A DNA stretch of 44,973 nucleotides from Pseudomonadota bacterium (lineage in GTDB: Bacteria > Pseudomonadota > Gammaproteobacteria > Berkiellales > Berkiellaceae). The notes under the pieces were generated by a model. The model was not told the DNA's origin and ran no database searches. It saw only the letters and a list, made by a program, of their open reading frames with translations. The position numbers were made by a program, and so were the translations under genes. This document shows, piece by piece, positions 36,186 through 44,973 of the stretch (positions are counted from its first letter, which is position 1; each line of letters opens with the position of its first letter). The stretch lies in the NCBI GenBank assembly GCA_018242045.1, contig JAFECR010000006.1, forward strand, positions 23,435-68,407. The letters run 5' to 3'.

Positions 36186-36191
36186 AATACC

Positions 36192-37346
36192 ATGTCAAAT
36201 TATCAACGCTTTACCAGTGAATCTGTTTCTGAAGGACATCCTGATAAAATTGCAGATCAAATTTCTGATGCTGTGTTAGATGAGATCCTAAAACAAGATC
36301 CTACGGCCAGGGTGGCGGTTGAAACATTTCTTAAAACAGGCATGGTGTTAGTAGGGGGAGAAGTGCGAACCTCTGCATGGGTAGATATTGAAGCCATTGT
36401 CCGCGATGTTGTTAAAGACATCGGCTATGATAATTCAGATATTGGATTTGATTACAAATGCATTGCCGTTTTAAATGCAATTGGTAAGCAATCTCCTGAT
36501 ATTGCGCTGGGCGTTGATGAAACAAAAGATCATGAACAAGGGGCAGGTGATCAAGGTCTTATGTTTGGATATGCAAGTAATGAAACTGAAGCTTTTATGC
36601 CAGCACCCATCATGTATGCGCATCTTCTCATGCAACAACAAGCCAAGATCCGTAAACAAAAAATATTACCCTGGCTAAGACCTGATGGCAAAAGCCAGGT
36701 AACACTGAAATACGAAAATGGCAAACCGGTGAGTGTGGATAACATTATTCTGTCAACGCAACATGAACCAGACATTTCAGCTTCGCAGATTAAAGAAGGT
36801 GTCATTGAAGAAATCATCAGACCCGTGATACCGCCACAGCTTATCACTCGAGAAACTACTTATCATATTAATCCCACTGGCCGCTTCGTTATTGGCGGGC
36901 CTTTTGGTGATTGCGGCTTAACAGGCAGAAAAATCATTGTTGATACTTATGGTGGCATGGCACACCACGGCGGAGGCGCCATGTCTGGTAAAGATCCCTC
37001 CAAAGTAGATAGATCTGCTGCTTATGCAGGACGATATATTGCAAAAAATATCGTGGCAGCAGGCCTTGCTGATAAAATAGAAGTGCAAATAGCTTATGCC
37101 ATCGGATTGGCTAAACCAACCTCTATCTCAGTTGATACTTTTGGCACAGCAAAAATCTCTGATGAAAAAATCATTGATCTGATCCATGAACATTTTGATT
37201 TACGCCCTAAAGGGATCATTTCCATGCTTGATTTACTCAAGCCAATTTATCGACAAACAGCCACATTTGGTCATTTTGGCCGCGATGACATTAAGCTCAG
37301 CTGGGAAGCCTTAGATAAAGTCAATGTTTTAAAAGAAGCAATATAA
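36192..37346 (+). CDS. metK: S-adenosylmethionine synthetase
   Basis: Makes SAM from methionine and ATP. 384 residues. [20 protein letters not shown] (ATP/metal site), [12 protein letters not shown] (ATP-binding hexapeptide region), [17 protein letters not shown] and [19 protein letters not shown] are canonical. AGAGGAA precedes ATG. First gene of metK-ahcY-rsmE, which joins SAM synthesis to by-product removal. Confidence 0.97.
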   Translation: MSNYQRFTSESVSEGHPDKIADQISDAVLDEILKQDPTARVAVETFLKTGMVLVGGEVRTSAWVDIEAIVRDVVKDIGYDNSDIGFDYKCIAVLNAIGKQSPDIALGVDETKDHEQGAGDQGLMFGYASNETEAFMPAPIMYAHLLMQQQAKIRKQKILPWLRPDGKSQVTLKYENGKPVSVDNIILSTQHEPDISASQIKEGVIEEIIRPVIPPQLITRETTYHINPTGRFVIGGPFGDCGLTGRKIIVDTYGGMAHHGGGAMSGKDPSKVDRSAAYAGRYIAKNIVAAGLADKIEVQIAYAIGLAKPTSISVDTFGTAKISDEKIIDLIHEHFDLRPKGIISMLDLLKPIYRQTATFGHFGRDDIKLSWEALDKVNVLKEAI

Positions 37347-37359
37347 TAGGAAAATATTC

Positions 37360-38664
37360 ATGTTACCAAATCAATCAACACGCGATCATTGGGTGGCTGA
37401 TCTGAGCTTGGCAAGCTTTGGTCAAAAAGAAATTGCGATTGCACAAACGGAAATGCCTGGTTTGATGGCGTTGCGAGAAAAATATGGATCATCTAAACCA
37501 TTGCAAGGTGCAAGAATCGCAGGCTGCTTGCATATGACCATCCAAACAGCAGTGCTGATTGAAACTTTAATTCACTTAGGAGCCAGCGTGCGCTGGTCTT
37601 CTTGCAATATTTTTTCTACGCAAGATCATGCCGCAAGTGCACTTGCTGCTAAAGGGATCCCTATTTTTGCTAAAAAAGGCGAAACCGAAGCCGAATTTTG
37701 GTGGTGCATTGAGCAAACACTGATAGGCAAAGAAGATTGGCGACCCAACTTATTACTAGATGATGGCGGTGATTTAACAGATTTTTGTCATGAAAAATAC
37801 CCTCAACTTTTGGCTGGTATTAAAGGCTTGACTGAAGAAACTACCACAGGGATCCGCCGTTTATATGAAAGATTAAAAGCCAACAATCTGAAGGTGCCAG
37901 CCATCAATGTAAATGATGCTGTTACGAAATCCAAATTTGATAATCTTTATGGTTGCAGAGAATCTTTAATTGATGGCATTAAAAGAGCAACCGATGTCAT
38001 GATAGCTGGCAAAATTACCGTCGTGCTTGGCTATGGTGATGTTGGTAAGGGTTGTGCTGCGGCCCTTCGCGGCTTTGGGGCAACCGTATGGATAACTGAA
38101 ATCGATCCTATCTGTGCTTTACAAGCCGCCATGGAAGGGTATCGTGTTGTAAGAATGGAAGAAGCAGCTTCATTTGGCGACATTTTCATCACAGCAACTG
38201 GAAACGTTAGCGTTATTACCCATGACCATATGCTAAAAATGAAACATCAAGCGATTGTTGCCAATATTGGTCATTTTGATTCAGAAATCGATGTTGCTAG
38301 CTTAAAACAATATCCTTGGGAAAATATCAAACCGCAAGTTGATCATATTATTTTTCCTAAGGACAAACGCTTAATTCTTTTAGCAGAAGGCAGACTCGTC
38401 AACCTGGGCTGCGGCACAGGCCATCCGAGCTTTGTGATGTCCAATTCTTTCACCAACCAAGTACTTGCGCAAATGGAATTATGGCAAAATAGCAACGCTT
38501 ATCCCCTTGGAATATATACGTTGCCCAAACATTTAGATGAGCAAGTGGCTCGGTTACATCTTGAAAAAATTGGCGCAAAGCTTACCCTCCTTACTCAAGA
38601 GCAGGCCCAATATTTAGGAGTAAAGCAAGAAGGCCCTTATAAACCAGAATATTATCGATATTAA
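37360..38664 (+). CDS. ahcY: Adenosylhomocysteinase
   Basis: Splits S-adenosylhomocysteine into adenosine and homocysteine with bound NAD. 434 residues. [40 protein letters not shown] (substrate-binding Lys/Asp; Ala replaces the more common Ser in NVNDS), [20 protein letters not shown] (NAD site) and the C-terminal KPEYYRY that completes the neighbouring subunit's active site are present. It is 13 bp after metK and 2 bp before rsmE. Confidence 0.96.
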   Translation: MLPNQSTRDHWVADLSLASFGQKEIAIAQTEMPGLMALREKYGSSKPLQGARIAGCLHMTIQTAVLIETLIHLGASVRWSSCNIFSTQDHAASALAAKGIPIFAKKGETEAEFWWCIEQTLIGKEDWRPNLLLDDGGDLTDFCHEKYPQLLAGIKGLTEETTTGIRRLYERLKANNLKVPAINVNDAVTKSKFDNLYGCRESLIDGIKRATDVMIAGKITVVLGYGDVGKGCAAALRGFGATVWITEIDPICALQAAMEGYRVVRMEEAASFGDIFITATGNVSVITHDHMLKMKHQAIVANIGHFDSEIDVASLKQYPWENIKPQVDHIIFPKDKRLILLAEGRLVNLGCGTGHPSFVMSNSFTNQVLAQMELWQNSNAYPLGIYTLPKHLDEQVARLHLEKIGAKLTLLTQEQAQYLGVKQEGPYKPEYYRY

Positions 38665-38666
38665 TC

Positions 38667-39392
38667 ATGTTTATTCCAAGACTCTATTATCCACATGAAT
38701 TCGATTGTCCTGGCACCATAGCTTTTGATAAGGAGAAATCGCATTATTTGGCCACAGTACTACGCCTTCAAAAGAATGATCCTATCATTATTTTTAATGG
38801 CCAAGGAGGCGAATATCATGCCAAAATTGAAGTGAATAAAAAACAAATTTTTGCCAACATCTTGGCTTTTGACAATGTACAACGTGAAGCTGCGCTAGCC
38901 ATTCATTTAGGACAAGGCCTTGCTCGCGGTGACAGAATGGATTTTGTAATACAAAAAGCAACTGAGCTTGGCGTTGCTAGTATTACGCCTTTATTTACAA
39001 AGCAAAGTGCTGTTAAGTTAGATCCATTACGAGCCAGTAAAAGATTAGAGCATTGGCAAAATATCGCTATCAGTGCGGCAGAACAATCTGGACGCACTAA
39101 AGTGCCAACAATAGCGATGCCCCTTTCTCTTTTTGACTGGGCCAAACTGCCTTTTGAAGGTGCATCGATTCTATTTGAACCTCAATCATCCACTTCCTTA
39201 AAAACGTTACTGCCACCTAAGGCCGTTCGCTTGGCAATTGGTCCTGAAAGTGGTTGGCACGAACAAGAAATTACTATCATGCTAGCGCAACAATTTATTG
39301 CAACAATGCTTGGACCACGCATTTTGCGGACCGAAACCGCCAGCATTACGGCCATTAGCTTAATTCAAGGATTATTTGGCGATCTGGGTTGA
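38667..39392 (+). CDS. rsmE: 16S rRNA m3U1498 methyltransferase
   Basis: SPOUT-class (trefoil knot) SAM methyltransferase modifying U1498 of 16S rRNA. 241 residues. An N-terminal PUA-like RNA-binding domain (HYLATVLRLQKNDPIIIFNG) precedes QKATELGVASITPLFTKQSA, and the knot motifs are LAIGPESGWHEQEI and LGPRILRTETASITAISLIQ. The usual GPEGG reads GPESG here. It ends GDLG like the E. coli protein. Last gene of the metK operon. Confidence 0.93.
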   Translation: MFIPRLYYPHEFDCPGTIAFDKEKSHYLATVLRLQKNDPIIIFNGQGGEYHAKIEVNKKQIFANILAFDNVQREAALAIHLGQGLARGDRMDFVIQKATELGVASITPLFTKQSAVKLDPLRASKRLEHWQNIAISAAEQSGRTKVPTIAMPLSLFDWAKLPFEGASILFEPQSSTSLKTLLPPKAVRLAIGPESGWHEQEITIMLAQQFIATMLGPRILRTETASITAISLIQGLFGDLG

Positions 39393-39393
39393 A

Positions 39394-39420
39394 AAAAGCA
39401 AAACACTTAGCGCTTTTGAA
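39394..39420 (+). terminator. Weak hairpin after rsmE
   Basis: AAAAGC (39394-39399) pairs with GCTTTT (39412-39417) over a 12-base loop, immediately after the rsmE stop. Confidence 0.3.
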
Positions 39421-39492
39421 TTTCCTCGGGTTTAAAACTTAAAGTCAGTTAAATAATAATTTTTCAAAAAACAAAAATACTTTTTTGGCGAG

Positions 39493-39927
39493 CTATAGGA
39501 TAATTTTTTCAATAGCAGCACAAAGCCCATTAAGATCAATTAAATTAACCTCTTTTTCTTCTTCAAAATTCTTTTTAAAAATGGCAATGTTTTTACTTTT
39601 ATCTTTCCAAAATAAATCTTGCTCTTCTATTTTTTGCCTCAAAGGCTGGCTATCTATCAAAATTGCGAAATAGTTTAACTTCGAACCTAATGTATTTAGA
39701 ACAGCGAATTTACTATGAGTTTCTTCTTCGTTTGCAGGTGTTAAATCAGGCCTCACCAACGGCAGTGTTAAACCACGCCACAAGAAGGTTCCTAAACAAA
39801 AATCTTTGACATTGACTTGATAGTCATGCAGGACACCCAATTCCGCATAAGCGACCGTGGGTAATAGAAATGCTTGGTGATTAAATGAAAACAAAATGCA
39901 GTCTATCGCCTGTTTATGATTCATCAT
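39493..39927 (-). CDS. CheW-like protein of the pilus chemosensory cluster (ChpC-like)
   Basis: 144 residues, divergent. Weak resemblance to CheW: CILFSFNHQAFLLPTVAYAEL opens like the beta strands of CheW, DFCLGTFLWRGLTLPLVRPD corresponds to the G-x-x-x-WRG-x-x-x-P-L core, and FAVLNTLGSKLNYFAILIDS follows as the next strands. The last 45 residues are charged and lack CheW features. It overlaps the end of the CheA-type gene by 14 bp, so it is translationally coupled. The position equals that of chpC in type IV pilus clusters. It probably links receptor and kinase, or is a degenerate adaptor. Confidence 0.6.
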   Translation of the reverse strand: MMNHKQAIDCILFSFNHQAFLLPTVAYAELGVLHDYQVNVKDFCLGTFLWRGLTLPLVRPDLTPANEEETHSKFAVLNTLGSKLNYFAILIDSQPLRQKIEEQDLFWKDKSKNIAIFKKNFEEEKEVNLIDLNGLCAAIEKIIL

Positions 39928-42196
39928 CCACCAATTGACGGGAATATTTTTGCAACATTTTCAATAACTCATCTTCAAAATAGGGCTTTGTTAAATAGCC
40001 ATCTACACCTGCTTTCATGGCCCGTAATTGATGCTTCTTGCCTGATCTTGACGTTATCATAATGACAGGAATATTCTTATATCTTGAGTCTTTTTTCATT
40101 TGCTCAACCACAGCAAATCCATCCATTCTTGGCATTTCTATATCTAACAGCATAATATCTGGCAAGGTTTTCGCCATCACTTCAAAAGCATCCACCCCGT
40201 CAAACGCTGTCATAGGAACAAAAAAATGTCGCTTCAAGAGTCGGCTCGTTACTTGACGCACAACAGCAGAATCGTCAACTACCAACACTTTTAACCATTT
40301 TTGCTGCTTTTTCCTGACAACTGGTTTTTCTGGTATGTCCTCTTGTTTTTCAATTTTATCTGAGGCTTGTTCAATCAGATATTGCGTATTTAATACCAAA
40401 ACAATTTGCCCTTCACTTAATAATGAAGCACCTGCTATCTCTTTCAAAAATTGCAGCTGCAAAGGCGATGGTTTAATCACGGTTTCTCTGCTGGCAATCA
40501 GCTTATCAATAACAAAAGCTATATTACTTCTTTTAGATTTTAATAGAATGACTGGCAAGGCGCTGTGTTGAGTATCTTTTACTTGCCATTGATTTGCACC
40601 CAGAAATTGACCAAGATAAAATAAGTTATAGCGATGATGCGCATAATTAATGCAAGCGACCTTGGCGTTGAGTGTTTCATTAATTTCATTTAAACTAAGC
40701 CGGGTTATTCCAGTTAAGTTTGCTAATGGTATAGAATAAATCTGTTCATTAACTCTTAAGATTAAGGTTTGACTTAATGATAAACCAAAAGGTAAATGAA
40801 TCGTAAACTTTGTTCCTTCTTGCTTGTTTGTGCTAACTTCGAGCTTACCGCCTAGTTTATTAATTTCATTATTAACAACATCCATACCAAGCCCTCTACC
40901 GGAAATAGGAGTGACGGATTCCTTGGTACTAAAACCAGGTAATAAAATCATTTGCATAGCATCTTTATCAGACATGATTCGTTCATGCCATAATTTTTTC
41001 TCAAGTGCTTTTTCCTTTACTTTTTCAATATCGATACCTTGACCATCGTCTCCCAATTCAATAATCATTTCGTTGCCTTGGCGAAACACGGATAAAGTAA
41101 TAACCCCTATAGGGGGCTTACCAACTTTAATTCTCTCATCTGATGATTCAATACCATGATCGATGGCATTTCTTATCATATGCTCCAAACCCGTGATCAA
41201 TCTTTCCAAGATCCTTCTATCAATCTCACCTTGTGCTTTAATGCACTCAAATTTCACTTCTTTACCCAATTCCTTTGAAACCTGGCGAACAATTCTACTT
41301 AACCTTGGTACAAGACTACTTAATGAAATCATTCTGGCATGAGTAATGTTTTCTTCTAAACTTCTCGCGGCTCTTCCTTGTTCAATCAGCAATCCATCAA
41401 AGCCACGCGTCACATTGGTAACAGCGATATTGAGTTGTTCTAAATAATTAATTTTGTCCAAAAGAGAACGCGTCGACTGCTGCCAAAATGAATACCTATC
41501 TAACTCTAAAGCATCAAAATCATCGTACTTTTCATTTAAATGCGTCGCTTGCGGGCGAACATTGAGATCTGCTTTCACTTGCAAATAGCGGATCTGTTCT
41601 TGAACGAGTTTTATTTCTTTTGCCATTTCGCTGACAACGTCTCTAGCTTTACCTAACTTTTGTACAAGGTGGGCTCGGCTCACATTCACTTGTCCTGCCA
41701 GATGGCTAAATTTATCCAATACTTCTGTTTTAATTCGAATAACATCACTAAACGCCGGCTCTTGAAAGGTTTTAGTGTTGCTCCCTATTTTAACTTCACT
41801 TTCATCTGTCATCGGCAAATTGGCAAAGCCCAAGCAACGCTCTAATTGTGCCGCAGGAATAGGATCTATTGGAACAGACTTTGCCAGCGCATCTACATAA
41901 TAATTAAGATAATCAATCGCCTGCTGAATTTCCTTTTGGATCTCTTCTTGTGGCGCAATATCACCACTGTGGATCTTTTGAATAAGCTGTTCTAAAGTAT
42001 GCACATACTCGCTGATTGGAATTAATCCAATCATTCTGGCACTTCCCTTTAATGTGTGTAATTCACGTAAGATGGCTGGTAAAAGAGCGATTTGAGACAA
42101 AGACTCGCGCCAACTTTCTAATTGCGCATTAATGCTTTCTAAAATATCTTTTGCTTCTTCAATAAATATTTGTAGAAGTTCGTCATCATATTTCAT
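39914..42196 (-). CDS. Hybrid CheA-type histidine kinase of the twitching-motility pathway (short ChpA-like)
   Basis: About 760 residues from MKYDDELLQIF (ATG 42194-42196, GGAA upstream), preferred over an ATG 20 codons earlier that lies within pilJ. Domains: Hpt with ELHTLKGSARMIG (phospho-His47); linker and dimerisation helices; HATPase (HMIRNAIDHGIE, GDDGQGID, SGRGLGMDVV); CheW-like domain; C-terminal receiver (VLVVDDSAVVRQ, phospho-Asp near 685 in MLLDIEMPRMDG, TKPYFED). Pseudomonas ChpA carries many Hpt-type domains in over 2400 residues; this one has a single Hpt. It signals, presumably, to PilG/PilH-type regulators, not in the window. Confidence 0.88.
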   Translation of the reverse strand: MKYDDELLQIFIEEAKDILESINAQLESWRESLSQIALLPAILRELHTLKGSARMIGLIPISEYVHTLEQLIQKIHSGDIAPQEEIQKEIQQAIDYLNYYVDALAKSVPIDPIPAAQLERCLGFANLPMTDESEVKIGSNTKTFQEPAFSDVIRIKTEVLDKFSHLAGQVNVSRAHLVQKLGKARDVVSEMAKEIKLVQEQIRYLQVKADLNVRPQATHLNEKYDDFDALELDRYSFWQQSTRSLLDKINYLEQLNIAVTNVTRGFDGLLIEQGRAARSLEENITHARMISLSSLVPRLSRIVRQVSKELGKEVKFECIKAQGEIDRRILERLITGLEHMIRNAIDHGIESSDERIKVGKPPIGVITLSVFRQGNEMIIELGDDGQGIDIEKVKEKALEKKLWHERIMSDKDAMQMILLPGFSTKESVTPISGRGLGMDVVNNEINKLGGKLEVSTNKQEGTKFTIHLPFGLSLSQTLILRVNEQIYSIPLANLTGITRLSLNEINETLNAKVACINYAHHRYNLFYLGQFLGANQWQVKDTQHSALPVILLKSKRSNIAFVIDKLIASRETVIKPSPLQLQFLKEIAGASLLSEGQIVLVLNTQYLIEQASDKIEKQEDIPEKPVVRKKQQKWLKVLVVDDSAVVRQVTSRLLKRHFFVPMTAFDGVDAFEVMAKTLPDIMLLDIEMPRMDGFAVVEQMKKDSRYKNIPVIMITSRSGKKHQLRAMKAGVDGYLTKPYFEDELLKMLQKYSRQLVDDES

Positions 42197-42209
42197 GAAA
42201 TTTCCAGCA

Positions 42210-44291
42210 CTAATTTCCTGATGCTTGTTGCCACGTGTCTTGCAGCTCTTTATCATTATTATCTTGTTCTTGTGGCAACTTAAATCCGGCTACAGAGTCT
42301 CTCAATTCTGTAGCCAGCTCAGCAAGATGCCCAATTGAAGCTGCTGTCGTCATTGTTGATGAAGTGGTTTGGGTGGTAATTTCTTGAATAACACTCATGG
42401 TTTTAGAAATTCTGCTAGCCGTGACAGCTTGTTGTTGCGCCTCATTGGAAATATTTTGAATTAACTCAGCCAAATGCAGCGACACACTTTCTATCTTTTC
42501 CAAAGCTACACCAGCATCCTGCGCAAGTCTTGCGCCTTGGACCACTTCCACCGTTGTCTGCTCCATCGATTTCACTGTTTCACTGGTATCATTTTGAATA
42601 GCATGCACAAGCATGGCTATTTGTTTTGTGGCAAGGCTCGAACGCTCTGCTAATCGTTGCACTTCTTCGGCTACGACGGCAAAGCCTTTGCCTGCCTCAC
42701 CCGCCATGGCCGCTTGAATCGCGGCATTTAATGCTAAAATATTGGTTTGATCGGTAATATCATCAATTAAAGAGACAGTATCGCCAATTTCTTGCGAACT
42801 TTCGCCCAAGCGCTTAATCTGTTTGGCTGTTTGTTGAATTTGACCTTTAATACGTTCCATGCCACTAATGGTATTTTGCACCATGGAAACACCACTTTTA
42901 GCGATATTCACAGACTTTTCAGCAACATCTGTGCTTTCAGTGGCATTCGCAGAAACATGTTCAATCGAAGAGGCCATTGCATTTATCGCCGCGGTGGCAC
43001 CGATGATTTCTTTGGCTTGATTTTCGCTCGCCTGAGCTAATAATCTGGCGGTGGTTTGAGCAGCTTGCGCTGAGGTTGACACTTGAACGGCTGTATCATT
43101 GATAGTAAAAACGAGCTTTCTTAAAGCGTTAATCGCAAAATTGACCGATTCTGCAATTGCACCAGTAATGTCTTCACTCACAGTGGCATGGACTGTTAAA
43201 TCTCCATCGGCCAAATTTGCTAATTCATCTAATAAACGCCAAACTGCTGCTCGATTGGCGCGGTGTTGAGCTGCAGTTTGCGCAAGACTAATTTTAGTAT
43301 CAAAGTACAACTGATAAGATAGCCACAACAACAGCACAATACTGATGGCGCCAAGTAAATAACCAGAAAACGGCCCAATCATTCTTCTTTCAGATGCTTT
43401 AGCGTATGATCGTAGTAATTCCGTGGCCTGATCAAGCAATGTTTGACTACCAAGAAATATATCATAAGCTGCTGTGCGAACTATCATAATTTGTTCAGAA
43501 ATGCGAATTATCTGTTGCACATTTTCTTCAACGTAACTGAATTTTTCTAAAATCCCATCTAAAATCTTTCTTGCTTCTTGATCTTGCACTTTGGTAACAT
43601 TTAATGCTGTATTACCATCTAACATCCCTTTTAGATAACTACCAAATAAATTAGCTTGCCGCGAAAAAGCATCGGCTGCATCCACTGCGTCCTGACCACC
43701 TTGCAACACTTTATCAAGATACCGAATAATTCTCTCGGCAAACCATTTTTGGCGAGCGGCAACGGAAATTTGATCATTGGGGGCATTATTTTTAAGCAGA
43801 ATATCAATTACTTTATCTAGTTCCACTTGCAATTGCGGAATTGTTTTATTTAAATTTATAGCAATTTGATGTAATTCTAATAAAGAATTTTGCCTGTTCA
43901 AAATAGCATCGGTTTTTTCCCTGATGGGCTTCCATGTTTCTTCGAGTCGTAATAGCTCGCGCTGGCGAATATTGGCTGCACTGGGTGGCAAATCGGTCTT
44001 TATATCACCATTAATTAAGGTATCAAGACCACTATCAAATTCATCGCGCCGATTGCGCAAAAGTTCAAACGCATCTTGAACCCCATCAGCAGCGTTACTG
44101 GCATTTTTTGCTAAACTTTGCGATAAAATCCGTAATTCACCGGCAATGGCAATATAATGTTTATCATTCTCATCTTGAACGCTTACGTACCAAAAATTAA
44201 GAAACATTAATAAAATACTGATAACCAATAAAATGCCAAGAAAGGCATAATCTTTCTTGATAGGGGTGCTTGAAGTGTCTTCTTGTCCCAT
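42210..44291 (-). CDS. pilJ: Twitching-motility methyl-accepting chemotaxis protein PilJ
   Basis: Inner-membrane receptor of the type IV pilus chemosensory pathway, 693 residues. First membrane helix near 15-36 ([20 protein letters not shown]), a large periplasmic helical PilJ domain ([20 protein letters not shown]), second membrane helix near 308-330 ([20 protein letters not shown]), then HAMP-like and methyl-accepting regions. The signalling tip is [20 protein letters not shown], then [18 protein letters not shown]. It starts immediately after the pilI stop (TAG-ATG, 0 bp), so the two are coupled. Confidence 0.93.
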   Translation of the reverse strand: MGQEDTSSTPIKKDYAFLGILLVISILLMFLNFWYVSVQDENDKHYIAIAGELRILSQSLAKNASNAADGVQDAFELLRNRRDEFDSGLDTLINGDIKTDLPPSAANIRQRELLRLEETWKPIREKTDAILNRQNSLLELHQIAINLNKTIPQLQVELDKVIDILLKNNAPNDQISVAARQKWFAERIIRYLDKVLQGGQDAVDAADAFSRQANLFGSYLKGMLDGNTALNVTKVQDQEARKILDGILEKFSYVEENVQQIIRISEQIMIVRTAAYDIFLGSQTLLDQATELLRSYAKASERRMIGPFSGYLLGAISIVLLLWLSYQLYFDTKISLAQTAAQHRANRAAVWRLLDELANLADGDLTVHATVSEDITGAIAESVNFAINALRKLVFTINDTAVQVSTSAQAAQTTARLLAQASENQAKEIIGATAAINAMASSIEHVSANATESTDVAEKSVNIAKSGVSMVQNTISGMERIKGQIQQTAKQIKRLGESSQEIGDTVSLIDDITDQTNILALNAAIQAAMAGEAGKGFAVVAEEVQRLAERSSLATKQIAMLVHAIQNDTSETVKSMEQTTVEVVQGARLAQDAGVALEKIESVSLHLAELIQNISNEAQQQAVTASRISKTMSVIQEITTQTTSSTMTTAASIGHLAELATELRDSVAGFKLPQEQDNNDKELQDTWQQASGN

Positions 44292-44861
44292 CTAATCTTT
44301 AACTCCAATATTATTATTTTCATTTAATGAGACATCACGAAATCGTGGGTGTTGCATAATTGCCCTACAGCTAATAATGGGTAATTCAATATGCTTATTG
44401 GTATAGCCACCTATCAGAAATGGTGCCAAATTGACAATCTCTTGAGACAACGTTTTTTGCGTCTCTTGCTTGGCAATGCGTTGTAATCCCAGTACCCTAT
44501 CTACCAAAAAGCCTGCATAATCATCATGGAAATTCACGACTAATATTCGCGAATAATGCGTTACTTGTGAAATTTTGTTATTTAAAAAACCATTTAAATC
44601 AGTGACAGGGAAAAGCGCTCCATGACAAGTTACCATGCCACGTAGCCAAGGCTTTACGCCTGGTACACTGGTCATCAAAGGCACCGGCATGATTTCACTC
44701 ACTTCTTCTAAAGGCGCTAAAACAACATAAGCACCTGTTAGAAAAGACAGTCCAAGCCAATTATCATTTTTAGCTATTGATAAGGGTAGTCCTTGGGCGT
44801 TGTTCAGAATAGCCGATTCTAATGCCAACAGAACATGAAAAGGGGTATGTTCCAAATGCAT
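44292..44861 (-). CDS. pilI: CheW-type adaptor PilI
   Basis: Couples the receptor PilJ to the CheA-type kinase. About 189 residues from ATG 44859-44861, with AAGG a few bases upstream; a TTG six codons earlier is a less likely start. CheW features: WLGLSFLTGAYVVLAPLEEV, VSEIMPVPLMTSVPGVKPWL, RGMVTCHGALFPVTDLNGFL, ILVVNFHDDYAGFLVDRVLG. First gene of pilI-pilJ-chpA-like-chpC-like. pilG and pilH, often upstream in this cluster, are not in the visible 90 bases to the right. Confidence 0.9.
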   Translation of the reverse strand: MHLEHTPFHVLLALESAILNNAQGLPLSIAKNDNWLGLSFLTGAYVVLAPLEEVSEIMPVPLMTSVPGVKPWLRGMVTCHGALFPVTDLNGFLNNKISQVTHYSRILVVNFHDDYAGFLVDRVLGLQRIAKQETQKTLSQEIVNLAPFLIGGYTNKHIELPIISCRAIMQHPRFRDVSLNENNNIGVKD

Positions 44862-44897
44862 GCCTTGCCTTACAATCAAAGTATCATTCAGTCAAAC

Positions 44898-44926
44898 AAT
44901 ATAAGTATCTAACATAATAGTAGCAA
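44898..44926 (-). promoter_or_regulatory. Candidate promoter of the pilI operon
   Basis: On the minus strand TTGCTA (44926-44921), 17-bp spacer, TATATT (44903-44898), 36 bases before the pilI ATG. The remaining bases to 44973 include an ATG at 44963 on the plus strand that could begin a divergent gene, but too little is visible to call it. Confidence 0.4.
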
Positions 44927-44973
44927 TGTGCATTCTTGTTTGTCGACGTACGGAAATATCCTATGGTTAGATT

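Noticed and set aside
36131..36191. Known SAM or SAH riboswitch upstream of metK
   Set aside because: No match to the conserved cores of the classes I know; kept only as a speculative structured leader.

Overview
The window looks like chromosomal DNA of an AT-rich gammaproteobacterium, most likely from the Legionellales (Legionella/Coxiella/Berkiella neighbourhood). This is inferred from gene content: a tkt-gap-pgk-pyk-fba cluster, an epmA-efp/epmB block, nudF-parE-parC, pcm-tolC beside waaA, a pilI-pilJ-chpA-type chemosensory cluster, and several large orphan proteins with eukaryote-like repeats (ankyrin, leucine-rich) of the kind used as host-directed effectors. No rRNA, tRNA, CRISPR array or intact insertion sequence was seen.

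Layout. 1-7.4 kb is accessory. It holds the 3' end of a repeat-rich protein whose real start lies left of the window, a carbonic anhydrase, a small secreted protein, a frameshifted leucine-rich-repeat pseudogene between short direct repeats, a DUF2975/XRE pair, a short ankyrin protein, a 488-residue orphan, two tandem Cys-rich secreted paralogs, and two hydrophobic peptides with bacteriocin-type leaders. 7.4-10 kb is the EF-P beta-lysylation set (epmA, efp, divergent epmB). 10.1-15.8 kb holds a PilZ-like protein, a 1155-residue ankyrin protein and a third leader-bearing small peptide. 15.8-24.2 kb is housekeeping and envelope: parC, parE, nudF, a PCMT-family methyltransferase, tolC, waaA. 24.3-28.6 kb holds a family 2 glycosyltransferase, a polysaccharide deacetylase, a predicted outer-membrane protein and a 615-residue orphan. 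28.7-35.4 kb is the tightly packed glycolytic/pentose-phosphate operon read leftward. 35.5-39.4 kb is a thioredoxin-like protein, then metK-ahcY-rsmE rightward. 39.5-44.9 kb is the type IV pilus chemosensory operon read leftward.

How the genes work together. metK and ahcY make SAM and recycle its by-product S-adenosylhomocysteine, and rsmE is a SAM user. epmA and epmB together put (R)-beta-lysine on EF-P Lys34. tkt, gap, pgk, pyk and fba form a lower-glycolysis/pentose-phosphate unit with ATGA-type overlaps. pilI, pilJ and the CheA-type kinase would control twitching motility.

Most interesting observations: (i) three unrelated small hydrophobic proteins (4318-4572 -, 7070-7372 -, 15568-15837 +) share one leader register, M-x-x-L-x3-[EQ]-x3-[VI]-x-[GA], typical of double-glycine peptides exported by C39-peptidase ABC transporters; (ii) nuclear-localisation-like basic clusters (KRRKV, KRVKL, KRRLN) occur in three neighbouring putative effector genes or remnants, suggestive for a possibly nucleus-associated bacterium; (iii) the LRR gene is broken by a recognisable frameshift. 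All functional claims rest on reading motifs by eye; no searches were run.
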